Source: Sipunculus nudus
Taxonomy: Eukaryota; Annelida; Sipuncula; Golfingiida; Sipunculidae
Assembly (NCBI GenBank): GCA_026874595.1
Contig: CM049311.1
Span: forward strand, 33,317,176-33,381,175
Length of the DNA stretch: 64,000 bases
Direction of reading: 5' to 3'
Shown: positions 36,826 through 49,113 of the stretch, in pieces
How the letters are laid out: each line of letters begins with the position of its first letter
Position numbering within the stretch: position 1 is the first letter of the stretch
Notes under the pieces: model-generated
What the model saw: the letters and a program-made list of their open reading frames with translations, nothing else
Told to the model about the DNA's origin: nothing
Databases searched by the model: none
Program-made: the position numbers and the translations under genes

Positions 36826-38229
36826 ACCGCATATATAACCAATTAGACTTGTATTTTAACTTTTTTATATCAAGCGTGTGAAATTAGGAGAAAAAACATT
36901 GTCCCTTGAATATTTTTATCTTCTTGTACAAACAGAAAAGCCTTTTAAACATAAAAAATATATTCCATAATGCCAAATATATTTTTTTACTATATATGCA
37001 TATATATGGAAATATATTCAGATCTAGCTATAGTGATTTTGTGTATCGTCACGTTTGTGTATGCTACATTGTGCGCCAAAAATCACTACTATGTACATAT
37101 CCACAGAAAAAAAATTATAAATATTGTATAGCTCTGCATGGTCACCTAACTGTAGAGAGCTATTGAATGTCCCAGTGTTTTTTTCCTCTTACACATAATT
37201 ACGCTTTATTCCTAGCAATAACTTAGATGGCGACACAGGAAGCCGGTTACCCGACGGCCCAACGGTTCCTAGGGTACGGTACCCCTGTAGCCAAGGTACG
37301 TGTGGTTAGCAATAGAAATCAACTGTACATTTCATTTTGCATGCTAGTTCATCTTAATCACATTATTATTTGCGTAATGGTTTAAACATTTATTGTGCAG
37401 TGACGTATAGTGATGTAACTTTAATAAACACTTGGTGTATATACCCGTAAATGTGCTTCGGAGAAGTCAGTATAAAACATGAATAATGTACTCTCAATCC
37501 GGTTATTGCTCTGTTGAAAATTAGAAAGTGAAAATTTGGTCCGTTCAATATTTGATTTGGTAAATTGTGTACCATTGTTTAATTTGAAAATTACCCAGTC
37601 CGGGTTGAATTAATAATTATATATGGTTTCAGTCCCCCCCTAAATTCTGTATATCAAATATACATGTACTGTATGGTTTCTTTTATAACATAAATGTATA
37701 TACCGTTTCTTATTTTTTTGGGTGTATATTTGTGTATTACCATCATAATGTATAGACCTGTATATATATTGCCAATGTAATATTATATATTCATATCAGT
37801 TTAACTTGTAACATATCTTATTATATGTACATAAAACGATTCTTTACATTCCCTCAATTTTTTACTTATGTAAATATTGTATATAAAATATATATAAAAA
37901 CTTAAATGATGACCGTTCCATTGACAAGCCAAGATCATGTGGTTAACTTAGATGTAGATATACATATAACAAAATATACACGTGGACTTTTAATCATATC
38001 CAGATTTATTTTTATATTCTAGAAGTTCGTTATCTTATGATCAGACAGGAGAGCATTCTATTAACATTTATAATTCCCAGTTGCCAGTCTCGTCCGAAAC
38101 ACCTGTATATTTATTCAAATAAAATTGAGAAATTTATCTAAAAGGAATAAGCGTTGACGTTACATTAATATTAGGACTGCGTGTATGAGTACAAAAGAGG
38201 TGGACGGGGTATTTGTATGCATGGGAGGT
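36826..38229 (+). other. 3' flank / probable 3' UTR of the GPR158-like gene
   Basis: AT-rich sequence after the stop codon with candidate AATAAA signals near 37422 and 38118. It contains a small GC-richer island at 37227-37295 (ATG frame of 23 codons followed by a gtacgt donor-like site) that could be an alternative exon. No other coding signal was seen. Confidence 0.4.
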
Positions 38230-38830
38230 CGTATGTGAACAAGCCAGCAATTCACCTGCCTTATATGTAAAATCCCTGCGAATTGACCTATCCATAAACT
38301 CCATGTGACCTTAATCGCATATTCATTAAATGAATAATCTAAGCAGAGCAGCGAGCAACCAATCAAGTTACCGTTGGCAATGTAAACAGTTGACAAGCGC
38401 TAAATTTGCATAATATTGGCGACTCTCCCAAACAGAACACATGTAGTCTGTACCAGCACCCGTGTAGGCATATTTTCCAGGATAATTTTATACAAAGGAG
38501 ACAGTATAAACCGTTCTCGGCCAAAGGTTGCGGGAGCCATCCCTCCGACTACCGAGTAAACAATAATGTCTTGCTTGGCACGTAATTCGTATGAGACAAA
38601 TAATCAAAATTATTGTAAGAAAAGATCAAAATGCCTGCAATATATTCATCACCAGATAATAGAGATCCCGTTGATCCAGTTAGACGTCATACGTCATCGA
38701 CCTTTCTGACGTCGTTATTTTCTTGTAAACAGCTCTCGCAACCATGAGTATGGAAGGCTTTCTGTTTAGGAGCGTTTTGGGGGCTCATCATATTAAGGTA
38801 AAAATGGCGCGGTGGAAGGGCTCTGGTGGT
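38230..38830 (-). repeat. Dispersed 0.5-kb repeat R, copy 1
   Basis: Matches 52615-53195 in inverted orientation along its length. Shared blocks include AATTCGTATGAGACAAATAAT, GACGTATGACGTC/CRE-like boxes, CTGTCTCCTTTGTA, TTCATTTAATGAATATGC and a conserved short ATG frame (MSMEG... here, MGMES... in the other copy). Confidence 0.78.
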
Positions 38831-39649
38831 GAGGTAAATTCTGCTTACTCTACGTACGCACGTTGTAGATAATTCCTGCTAAGAAGGTTCTAATAATGCC
38901 TTTGAGACCAATGTACGACCATGTTTATCCACAAGTTGTAAGTTATCACGGCGCATGCGTCAGTGTGGACAAACTGAAAAAATCATGTTACTGAAAATTG
39001 CATATGATTGGAAATTAAAAGGTCACTAGATGCAAAATGCCATTTGCAAAATTCTGGTTCGTAAGCTGTCCCTGTTGAATGTCTTTATATTATTTGGTGC
39101 CCCCCACATGTTATAAACACTTGTATAAAAAAATCCATTTGAAGTCAAATTGGCGTTCTCTGTCCCATTTTCATGAAATTAACAAAGAATTATCAGTTAA
39201 AGACTGTCAGATATCGGAATAGGTCCCTTAACTGGAAACCGAGGAGGTCGGCAAATATCTCTATTACCAGTTGACAAATTTGCTTGAAAGATGTTACATC
39301 GTAAAACTAGCACAATTTTCCCCTTTCTAAGATATATTAGAAAATGCTAAGATGCCGATGGTAATGGCGAAAGAATGGTTCGTAAAGAAAAACAAGTCGA
39401 CAGGCACAGGACCAAAAGACCTATAACCTAAGACGGATGTTGTTGGAGACATCAAACCCCCGCCTGGGTGATCTTTGCTGTGTTGGTCTTCACACCTGTC
39501 ACGGTTTAACATTCCCATCCCAGGTCACCTCCAGAACAGTGCTACCCTCTAATACCGATCAAATCCCTTTTTAGAACGTAAATTTGCTGACAGACACACC
39601 AGGGGTTAAGTGTAATAGTCCTCGCCACCTTGCAGGATATAGCAGTGAA

Positions 39650-40150
39650 GTGTTGGAGAAAAACGAAACCGAGACATGGCAGGGTTCGGAAATGGGAGAC
39701 TTTGTTTGATAGGGAAATCCAAGTGTAAATGGGACATGACACCAAAGAAGGAAAACCAGAGGATAAAAGACTCAAGAGAGAGATCAGATTGATAAGCAAT
39801 TAGATGGGTGAATACACGAGGATGTAAAGGCATGACGCGGAGGGCAGGGAAACACAATAAGAAACATAACAGGGGAGTTGCAATGACGTGGTGGAATACA
39901 AAATGAGAGAAAAGACAGCATGTACCAATGAAAGAAAACAAACGGAAAGAGAGACATGACACGATGTGGCAATGATGTCTTGGAAAGAAAATGAAAGAGA
40001 GACATGACACGATGTTTCAATGAAGTATTTGATAACAAAATTGAAAATCGAGACATGACAGGGTGCAATGAAATTTGAATACAAGGATAGAGAAAAGACA
40101 GGGTTTGCAATGAAGTATTGAAAAACAAAATGAAAAGAGACATAAAGCAT
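39650..40150. repeat. Degenerate VNTR, ~55-bp units
   Basis: GAGACATGACACGATG/CAATGAAGTATTGG/AAAACAAAATGAAA recur through the interval in at least seven diverged units. The minus-strand frames over it (Phe/Ser/His-rich) are a by-product. Confidence 0.75.
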
Positions 40151-40159
40151 TGGAAAACG

Positions 40160-40308
40160 GCGTGGCTATGAGTGTGGGTTGGAGTGGTTTTCTCAAGGTT
40201 CTCCGGTTTTCTCCACCTCAAGCAACTGTCCAACGCCACCACCTGGGCCATGGAGAGTGCCTTGATTAGTTGTAATAAATACTGCTACAATAAATGTAAA
40301 ATAAATCT
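40160..40308 (+). mobile_element. SINE copy, 5'-truncated
   Basis: Begins in the CGTGGCTATGAG region, keeps the CTCCGG core, GCCATGGAGAGTGCC and the 3' end TGTAAAATAAAT that match the copy at 43476. Confidence 0.8.
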
Positions 40309-41322
40309 CATATTTATAACTGATCTAATACCTAAAAAATGAAGTTTGTCCACTTTTGTCATCAATGTACTCTGAACCCGCGTTGCTTATGACACTGTGC
40401 TATACCTCGTTTTAAAGGTCATATGAGAATAAAAAAAAATTAATGTACACATCATTTTGAGTGATTTTTGCGTTTTTTTATTGCGTGGAGGTTACAACCT
40501 AAAAAACAGCCGAACTGCCTCCGTAAGAACCGAAATGCCTGTGATAGGAGTAAGGTCTATTGTGCATATGATTAACCCCTGTTGTCGGTGACGGATTTAA
40601 GCATGTTTGACACAGTCACAAACCCACCTCCATGGTTAGTATATGTGAAAAAAAAACATGTCATTGTCGATCCCTTGGCACTCATTTCTTCCATCAAGAT
40701 TTCATCTATTGAACCACGTTTCCTAACTTTTTAGTGGTTTTCAAAGTTAAATACAGCATTAATAGCTCAAAAACACTTATTCCTTTGTCTGAGTGGTTTC
40801 TCACTTTAAATACATCATTATTCCCTACGAAAAACACAATACTTTATTTTGAGTGGTTTCCAACCTTATATATCTAATGGTTTACCGATGTGAACAACCC
40901 GGCAAGGTACGACAAAAGTAAATTAGGTGACCAGACCGGTAGACGTTTTCACACCTGCAGCTGCATTAATAAGTACGAGTGAGTGATTTAGTCACAACTG
41001 CAACTCAACAACTGGTGATGCATTTATTAATAAGTCAGGTCCGGGTGTAAATAAGCTGCGACGATCTGCTATTCCAATGCAATATTTATTTATTTTTTTC
41101 AGATGACCAATGTGTAAAAAATCGAATAAATGGTAATAATTTCGGTTTTCAAGTTTCAATTACGAATAAACGGTGTTCGGATGAACGGCGATCCACTGTA
41201 TATCATTAGTCCCTCAAACTCATAATTTATAATTTTCAGTCTCTTTTATATCAACCGTCTACCTACTAACAATAGGTGTCAGTTGAAGTGTTATATATCG
41301 ACGTACCCTTGGTACGCCTACT

Positions 41323-41516
41323 CAGTGGCGATCCATTATTTATGAAATGGAGGGGTTGAATGACAAAACCTCAGAAAGGTCCCAAGGTCCGGAAAAATTG
41401 ACCTGAAACCCTTAAGATAAATGTTACAGCGCCTGAAAAGTGGAGGGGACTCCTGCTCCACTCCACCCCCCCCCCCCCCCCCCATCCCCACCCCCACTCC
41501 TCGGACCCGCTTCTGC
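41323..41516. mobile_element. MITE related to the 48883 element
   Basis: Left CAGTGGCGATCC and right GGACCCGCTTCTG inverted ends, with a C18 run inside. Confidence 0.6.
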
Positions 41517-42984
41517 TACTATGCATTTTCCCCTTTCCTTTCTTTTAGCTTCCTTGCCTTAAAACCCATTTAATTCAGCTTTCATATCTTCCCTACATCG
41601 ATCTATCCTTTATACGTCTAACAATTATAATATATGTAACCATTCAAAGATCTTCGAATATCTGAACGCCCCCGCCTTCCAATCCTTTTCGCATAGGTAA
41701 ACATCATCACTGACCAGGTCATCAAGGTCAACATACCGATGTATCAATTTTTTGTCACGAGCACAGGGAGCGCCACAAAATAAATGTAAATAAGTATTAG
41801 TACATATCTTTATTGAGACAGCATCCCTATAACATTTAGAATTAAAGAAAAAAAAGGAGCCAACATTCATCATATCTTTGGATACCCTCCCCCCCCCCCC
41901 CCCAACACAAAGCCCCGATAAAAAGCCCGGTTACCCGGTTTATCAGCTAGTATATTATAAATCGAACGTCGAAATCCGTCAATGTTATTATTATTGAAAC
42001 AGAGAAATGTCGGATTCAGTTTGGGCCTATTCTTTATACGTACAAAGCGCTTACGTAATCTTCTTATTAAATATATTCCGTCGTGTATGAAAATGTGTGG
42101 AAATGAAGTTGTCGAAAACATAACGACAGACAGTCCTCTTAGTTACAGGGACGTTTACAATACATCAGGCGATCCAAACGGAAAGAAAGGCGTCGGGCAA
42201 AATGTTAGCGAGGAAAAGGAAAGGCCGAAAAAGTGAGGAAGAACACAAAAAGTGAATGAAAAAACACCAGGCTTAATATTTCTAATGCGCCTTTAATGGT
42301 GTTAGCCCCACTGTTTTACTGTCACGAACAACCATCAAGTTTACATAATTATGTATTCGTTTCCATGTTTATGGTGAGGTCTTTGATATAATAGAATTTA
42401 CCTTACATGCACAATTTCCAGCACCGCCTGTGCCATCTGAAATTCAGTTTATTATCTTTTGCTGTGAAGACTGATTTCCAACACTGTGCCGTGTGCGACC
42501 TATCAAATTCATTTTGCTTTGCGGTTAAGACTGCGGATTGGCTAGATTGTTTTCAATTAATATGCACGCAGTATCAAATGTATTTCGGTCCTGTCACTGT
42601 TATCTTTAATTAAACCAAACTTAGTGAAACTGGTATCATTAGTTTTAAAAAGATACAAACAGCAAAATAAATAAAATAAAGTAAAACATGATCTTTTGGT
42701 AAGCATAATCAATATCAGAATCTGAAGGTGTCTCGGTGTTATAGTACAATAATTAAAGATCATTCAAATATTGATAAAATTCATTAGCCATAACTAAGCT
42801 TCGAGTTTTTTCAGAAATATAATATCAGCAAAAGAAAAGGAAACTTGCTAATTAAATGTATCAGCTTCCGTGCCCTGGATAAGAGAGTCTGAGATATCCT
42901 GAGCATCAGAACAGAAAACATAAATCCTTCTGTCGTCAAGCAGCCATGGAGACCTTTTTCTGGTATTTGACAGGTAGATACATG
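41517..42984. other. Intergenic, nothing recognised
   Basis: Several short frames and a C-run at 41888. No motif. Confidence 0.45.
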
Positions 42985-43100
42985 TAGAACTAGTGGTGTG
43001 CCAATTAATCGTTTATATTGATGATTTGTCGTTTTTTTCATGATCGATTAAATTGGTTATATATTTGCATAATCGATCACAAACGATTATGTATGCACAA
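42985..43100. repeat. hAT-like MITE left part, interrupted by repeat M and a SINE
   Basis: GTGGTGTGCCAATTAATCG then several ATCGATTA/AATCGATC motifs. Similar AATCGTTTAATAATCGATCA sequence resumes at 43850-43910 after copy 5 of M and the SINE, suggesting one older element split by two insertions. Confidence 0.5.
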
Positions 43101-43134
43101 CTAAAGAAGCCATATAATCCCGATACTATTAATC

Positions 43135-43447
43135 CGCATTCTAAGGAATGCAAGCCTCCGCCGTGTAGGGGTCCCTGTTACGGGAAGCTTCATAGCCCGT
43201 GTTTGCGTTCACTTATTTGGCTAATATTCCCAGGTTTATTCGTGAATAATTGTTATATTTGTGAATATTTATTTATGACCCTCCTGAATCCCGATCATGA
43301 TCATATGCACACTAAAATCTTATCGATTCTCTATTGTCCCATTCATGAGATTCTGTTCTTGATTGCCTGAGTTATATTGTGAACAAACACAAAATCACAC
43401 AAACACACGCGAACGGGGATGAACGCATACCCTCCTGGCGAAGTCTA
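43135..43447. mobile_element. Dispersed MITE-like repeat M, copy 5
   Basis: The best preserved copy: GGAATGCAAGCCTCCGCCGT at the left, GTTTGCGTTCACTTATTTGG in the middle, ACGGGGATGAACGCATACCC-TCCTGGCGAAG at the right. The CCTCCGCC/GGCGAAG ends are a weak inverted pair. Confidence 0.82.
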
Positions 43448-43475
43448 AGATATTCTTATTTCTCTCAGAGATATT

Positions 43476-43712
43476 GGGGGCCTGGACAGTCGAGCAGTAA
43501 AACGCTCGGCTCTCTCTGCTGGCGACCCGAGTTCGATCCCTGGCGTGGCTATTAGAGTGGGTTGTTGTTGCCCGTCCAAGGCCCGGTGGTTTTCTCCGGG
43601 TTCTCCGGTTTCCTCCTCCTATACATTCTACCGAACGCCAACATCTGAGCCATGGAGAGTGCCGCGATTAGTTATAATAACTATTTGTATAATCCATGTA
43701 AAATAAATGTTT
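43476..43712 (+). mobile_element. tRNA-derived SINE, near full length
   Basis: The head has A-box-like TGGACAGTCGAGCAGT and B-box-like GAGTTCGATCC. The central part carries the GGTTTTCTCCGGGTTCTCCG core seen in many invertebrate SINEs. The 3' part ends TGTAAAATAAATG. Two other copies in the window (59002, 40160) align with the head and the tail respectively. Short A/T-rich 3' end, no long poly(A). Confidence 0.85.
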
Positions 43713-44732
43713 ATATATAAAAAAGACTGGGCACAAAAAAGCGAACAGCATTAATACTTAACCTTGTGCAATGAATACGTGTCGGCAACCCGGTCATTTT
43801 CTTGACCTTACAGCGGGATGTATAAATTAGACTTAGTGATAGTATTAAATAATCGTTTAATAATCGATCATCGATATCTTTCAGTTATCGGATATGATTT
43901 TACAACCGATTCCAACCACTCATATACCCTATATATTCTTCATCATGACTCTTGAGTTACGGAATCATCACTTCAAAATTACGTTACTTGACTTATTCAC
44001 AAGGCCAGGTTTATGTCAATGACAAGTTGACTGATTACTGCAACTGAATCGATTTACGTCAGATTCTGGTTTTGACATGATTATTTCAAACACCAGATGA
44101 GGAGGAGATATTTATATTCAGGCAAGAGATTAGTTTAAAACAACTGTAAAATATTACACGACCACAGGAAGTAGGGCTATTTTGAGATAATAATAAAGGT
44201 TGACATATCATTTATCCGGAAGGGGCTTGTCATATATATGGTGGATAAAATGTAATGCATGCATGGAAACTGAAGAAAAAAAATCTTTTTCTTACCGTGC
44301 CAATGGCGAAGACACGGAAAAACAAAGTTCAGTCTGGAAAAACATTAAATTACACTATGGTTTCATACAAAACGTGATTGCCTGCATTAAGTACAATAAT
44401 TGATAGACTCCACGTTAAAATATTTCTTTCTTTATGTCATAAGTGGGAAGGTTATAATGAAACTTGACTTCTTGACTGGTATGAAAGAAACCTTGTTAAG
44501 TTTGTCTTAAAAACTACATGCATTTATCGAACATTGATGGTTTCCCATAATTGATATGCCAATAGATATACATGTACGCACTGCGCAGACTCGAACTCTT
44601 GGCAGACAGCCAAACTGGAAGAGGTTGGTTTGATTAGGGGCGACATCTGGTGGAAGGTTGATACACCTGTTCCTAAAGATCACATGGTGTTTACATGACC
44701 TGGGGTCACGAAGCCCTGAAGGAGAGTGGTAA

Positions 44733-45024
44733 GGCCAAAAAAAAAAAAATAAAAATAAATAAAAGGTGTGGTTCTCAGGCACAGCCCGCGTCAATTTATA
44801 ACCCCCGCATCAAAATTTTTTTTGGATATTTATCAAAGATAAATTTAATACAATTTATGTAGTGCTTTTACCTGTTTAGCAAACAAATTTGTTATTTTTA
44901 TGCTTTTTACTGATCATATGACATTTTATCGGAGCATTCAAAAAAGGTCAAAAATAAAATACCGCCCGCCCGCACCGATTTCTGAAAAAAAGTGCCTGAG
45001 AACCATACCTTATTTTTTTTGGCC
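44733..45024. mobile_element. MITE, GGCC family, copy 1 (TAA target duplication)
   Basis: Terminal inverted repeats GGCCAAAAA...GGTTCTCAGGCAC and GTGCCTGAGAACCATACC...TTTTTGGCC, flanked on both sides by TAA. The interior has CCCGCATCAAAA and CGCCCGCCCGCACC. The 3-bp TAA duplication fits PIF/Harbinger elements. No ORF. Confidence 0.85.
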
Positions 45025-45695
45025 TAAATGGTTTGGCCTGCTCTTGTTGGCTCTAGCCTTATGGCAAGCGGCCTTAAAGGAAAACTGTTGTTTGATTTTT
45101 ATGTGTGCTTAGCATAATCTCACTAAAATCGATGGTATCAGTCAAATATTTTTAATCTGTTGCCAATCAAAGACATGTTGTCCAAATGGTTATATGGAAC
45201 TGCATGGAGGGGTAATTTTGGCATCACTGCATTCGGACCAGGATGGTGAGAATATGAGATACACGAGCCCTGATTTTTCTTGGCCTTGTTTGAATGTAGA
45301 AACAAACAAAAAAAAATTCAGGAAAAAAAATGTTTTTATGTTATAATTTATTTTGAAAATTATTTAAAAGAAGTCCAAACTTCAGGTGTTTTGTTGATGT
45401 TATATATGAAAAAAAATACAGCCACGTGTCCTCTCAGCATAGGATTTATTTCCACGTGAGAATAAGTTTTTAAAATAAAGAATATTTCTATTTATAAATG
45501 TTTTGCAGCATCTTTGTATGCTTATCTGTGCCATGCAATGTTGGATGTTTTGGCACTAAATATATAACAACCTTGTATAGTGTCATCGTGTGCACCTTCT
45601 GGACTGGGCCACACTGTCCTCTTGATTAAGGTAAAGGCCTCCATGTAAAGTGCTGCCATCTAGTTGCAAACATTGATACAAATCATTGCTCCCCT

Positions 45696-45894
45696 TTAAC
45701 AGTATTCAACTATTATTTGAGGATTTGGGCGTGGTCCAAAATACTGGTATTCCTCTCTAACTTTGCTGATATACGTCCACTTTCCTCCATATTCTATCCA
45801 CAGATAGATTCTGGCCTGGAGGCTGTACTCCGAGTACTTCGTGTCGCATCCCCGCATCCTGTCCAGTCCTGGCAAGTCTCCTAGGGCTATCAGT
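45696..45894 (-). CDS. Possible terminal coding exon, unrecognised (may be repeat-derived)
   Basis: Read on the minus strand, 65 codons run from a weak acceptor-like site (AG before 45894) to TAA at 45696-45698. The peptide includes GCDTKYSEYSLQARIYLW, then GPRPNPQIIVEYC before the stop. The aromatic/charged composition looks coding, but I recognise no family. The last third resembles bases 18185-18245 (same ATCAGCAAAG...CACGCCCAAATC pattern), so it may be part of a dispersed repeat rather than a host exon. The acceptor lacks a clear pyrimidine tract. Confidence 0.25.
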
Positions 45895-46297
45895 CTGCTT
45901 CATGTCAAACATTATAGTCGTTTAGCGAAATTATGTGAATAATTTTAAATTCATTTTTTTTATTATCTGTATCTGATGGAATAAAACTGCATGGAATCTT
46001 TATGTCTGCACATTGCATAAGCACCGTTAGTGAAGTAGCAGGTAGACGTTAATTAATACACATTTTGCGTTAATTAATGTTACACTTGCTGTATTCACTA
46101 AAATGTATACCCGACGCACTACCGCTGGTTCTTGACAAGGAGCCGACCTGTAGCGACACCTAGAGGGCAATAAGCGAACTGTCTTCCACATTCCATTCCA
46201 TGTCCCAACTTCTTCTAATTCCTATTCAGTCCAGTAAAGAGATTATTTATAGTTTATGATTTTTAAAGTCACACAATAATCCTGACCAAATAGTTAA

Positions 46298-46677
46298 ATT
46301 TATTGTGAGATTACCGTTACCCAGTTACTCCCTAGCACTGCGGTATGTTATTTATGGGGGGGGGGGGGGGGGGGTTGGATGTTATGATCTTATATATGGG
46401 GGTAAAAACAAGGGTTTCCCTGTTTTCCCCATCATTTTCTAGGGTTTAAAACACTGGACAAAGGTCATATTCATTATGTTCATTGTAATTTATTGTGAGA
46501 TTAGCGTTGCCCAGCTACTCCCTAGCACTGCGGTATGTTATTGGGGGGGGGGGGGGGGGGGGGTGGATGTTATGATCTTATATGGGGCTAAAAACAAGGG
46601 TTTCCCTGTTTTCCCCATCATTTTCTAGGGTTTAAAACACTGGACAAAGGTCATATTCATTATGTTCATTGTAATAT
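46298..46677 (+). repeat. Tandem duplication, two ~190-bp units
   Basis: ATTTATTGTGAGATTACCGT at 46298 and ATTTATTGTGAGATTAGCGT at 46488 open two nearly identical units, each with CTAGCACTGCGGTATGTTAT, a poly-G run and CACTGGACAAAGGTCATATT. The G-run length differs. Confidence 0.92.
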
Positions 46678-47087
46678 AATTAATCTTACTAACAGTTTTG
46701 TGAACAACATTTCGTGGGTCATAGATGACAATGAACATTCCATAACATTTTCAAGGTGATTAGATACTTTTTTGTAGAGCTGTCCTGTATCCTTACGAAA
46801 GCGTCTCCTAACGGCAGTTTTTAATAACCATAAATCGTTAATGTGTTATGTGCGTGAGTTCTATATTGGACGTTGCAAGGAGTCTTTCTGTTGCTTTCAT
46901 CTGGTCTCCTGTCCCTCCATCAATAGACTCATTTAGAATTTTTTTTTTTGCTTTTCATGTAAACCTATTTTCCTGTTATAAGACCACAGGGGCAGAGATC
47001 GATATTTTGAGTCAACTGTCCACCAAATGGTAGACCTACCAGCCAGTCATGCACGCGGTACTTTGCAGGTCTGCATTTGCCATGTAA

Positions 47088-47432
47088 GGCCAAAATAAAA
47101 AAAAGTATGGTTCTCAGGCACTTTTTTAAGAAATAAATGCGGGCGGGCGCTTTTTTTTTATTTAAAATTTTTTGGTATGTTTCGATAAAAATGTCAAATG
47201 ATAAGGGAAAAGCATGAAAATAGCAGTTTTATTTTGCTAAATAAGTAAAAGCACTACAAAACAAAGGACATTGTATAGTTTTATCTTCTTGAAAGAAATA
47301 TCGGAGCGGCAGCAGCTAAAAATTGGAAAGTTTTTATTGAAAATCAAAAACAAAAATTTTTGATGCGGGGGTTTAAAATTGATGCGGGCGGTGCGGTGCC
47401 TGAGAACCATACCTTTAATTTTTTTTTGGGCC
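47088..47432. mobile_element. MITE, GGCC family, copy 2 (opposite orientation, TAA target duplication)
   Basis: Same terminal repeats (GGCCAAAATAAAAAAAAGTA ... TTTTTTTTTGGGCC), same TAA flanks and the same internal sequence as 44733-45024, in inverse orientation. Confidence 0.85.
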
Positions 47433-48099
47433 TAAGTGATATGTTTAAGCGTCAGGAAACCCTGTTACTGGTCACACATACGTTTGTCCTAACCACGAAC
47501 GTTGAACACATAGTGCACTAATGACATTACCTGAACAATGATATGGTGCTTTCAGTGCTATTTGAAAATAGCATGGGAAACCTATTATAATCTAATGTTA
47601 TTGATTTAAAATATAGAGTATTTATATGTTTATGTATTTAATGTATTCAATGTTTAGAAATTGTTCTTTTTATACTTGATACACAATGATACAGAGGAAA
47701 AGCATCAGCAGGGAGCATCATACAAGGGTACAATGATTATAATACTGAACATGTCACTTAAATCATAAATCTTAACAAAAACTGATTGCTGTGGCTCAAA
47801 GAACAAAAAATAAAATACGACGCGTATATCTGAATATACTTTTTCAGCTGCCATTGCGTAAACTTATTTTTAACAAAGCTAACAAGTCTTTCTTTGAGGG
47901 GACATTTTCGCGATTGCACCAGAACCAGTAAAATCTAAGTATAGCAGTATATGTATTGATTTAAAGTTAGAAAAAAAATCCTCCAATACTTATCTAATTT
48001 CTGGTTCAGTCATTAAAGTAGGACTTGTACCACAGTCGATATGTATTACAGCCTGTGTGTACGGCTAATGCATGGGCCAGTTTCGAAACCAGGCACAAA
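47433..48099. other. Intergenic, nothing recognised
   Basis: AT-rich, no ORF or repeat recognised. Confidence 0.5.
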
Positions 48100-48443
48100 T
48101 TAGGTTGCTTATGTGGTTGTTTTCAGAGGTCATTTTAGTTGATGGGGCATCTTATTCCGAGGGATTCATATTCGCGATTATATCCAGGGATATGATGGAT
48201 TTTGATAAACTCTACAGAAATATTGACCAATGCAATATCTCGCCTTAGTTTGATTTCAGGCAAAATCCATGCATATTTAACGAGGTCAGAGGTCACAAGA
48301 AAGATATCGATGGATTTTCATGAAACTCATTATAAATATTAACCAGTAGTATTTCTTCGAAAACGTGCACATATTGATATATTTAATGACCTCACAAAAC
48401 ATACGACGGGCATATTATGCACCATCTGGTGGTGCTCTTGTTT
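48100..48443 (+). mobile_element. Right end of another hairpin-terminated element
   Basis: Ends with a CACCATCTGGTG hairpin in GCACCATCTGGTGGTGC followed by TCTTGTTTA, the same hairpin-plus-TTGTT pattern as family A. Left end not located. Confidence 0.5.
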
Positions 48444-48882
48444 AGCTTTGTCATATTTAGCCTGATCAACATAATTTAATGTGATAAAACATAAAGTAAT
48501 TATCACTGTCCATTTCCCCAGGAAAAAAGAAATACTTGGAATGGCTTCAAAATAGGGGAAAATAGCAGAGAGGGAGAGAAAAAAAAAGAAAGTTGATGCC
48601 CTGCGAGTTTGACCAATTTACATCAATTAACTTTGCACATGGTAAATGGCTTTTGATGGTAAATGGCTTTTGATGATACGAGCGTGGAGGACGTTGCTAA
48701 GCACTTCGCGGATATTTGTTGGTCGTGATCCGTTCATGTATTTCACCTTTTTCAATATCCCATCACAAATTAAGGAGACCTTTGTAACATGTATTAGTTG
48801 TGAGGGCATCTTCAATAATACCATGTTTTGAGGGAATCCGTGACATGAATTGGTGTAGGATGACGCTGACGGTTGGAGCTCA

Positions 48883-49113
48883 TTACAGGGGCGGATCCAG
48901 GATATGGAGAAAAAGGGGGGGGGGGGTCCAATCCAGGGGGACAAATGAAAAACCGAAAAAAATGTCCGAATGTCCGGAAAAGGGGGGGGGTCCAAGCTGC
49001 AACATTGTGTCTGAAACTCTTAAAAAAGGTTGCTTCGGATGAAAAAAAAAAGGGGGGGGGGGGGGTCCGGACCCCTGGACCCCCCACCCCCCCGCATCCG
49101 CTTCTGCCATTAA
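48883..49113. mobile_element. MITE with GGGGCGGATCCAGG ends
   Basis: Left end CAGGGGCGGATCCAGGAT and right end GCATCCGCTTCTG are inverted. The interior has several poly-G runs and GTCCGGACCCCTGGACC. Confidence 0.7.

Noticed and set aside
39606-40251. Overlapping minus-strand frames of 116-155 codons rich in His, Cys, Phe and Ser
   Set aside because: They overlie the ~55-bp VNTR and show its period in several frames; no conserved motif.
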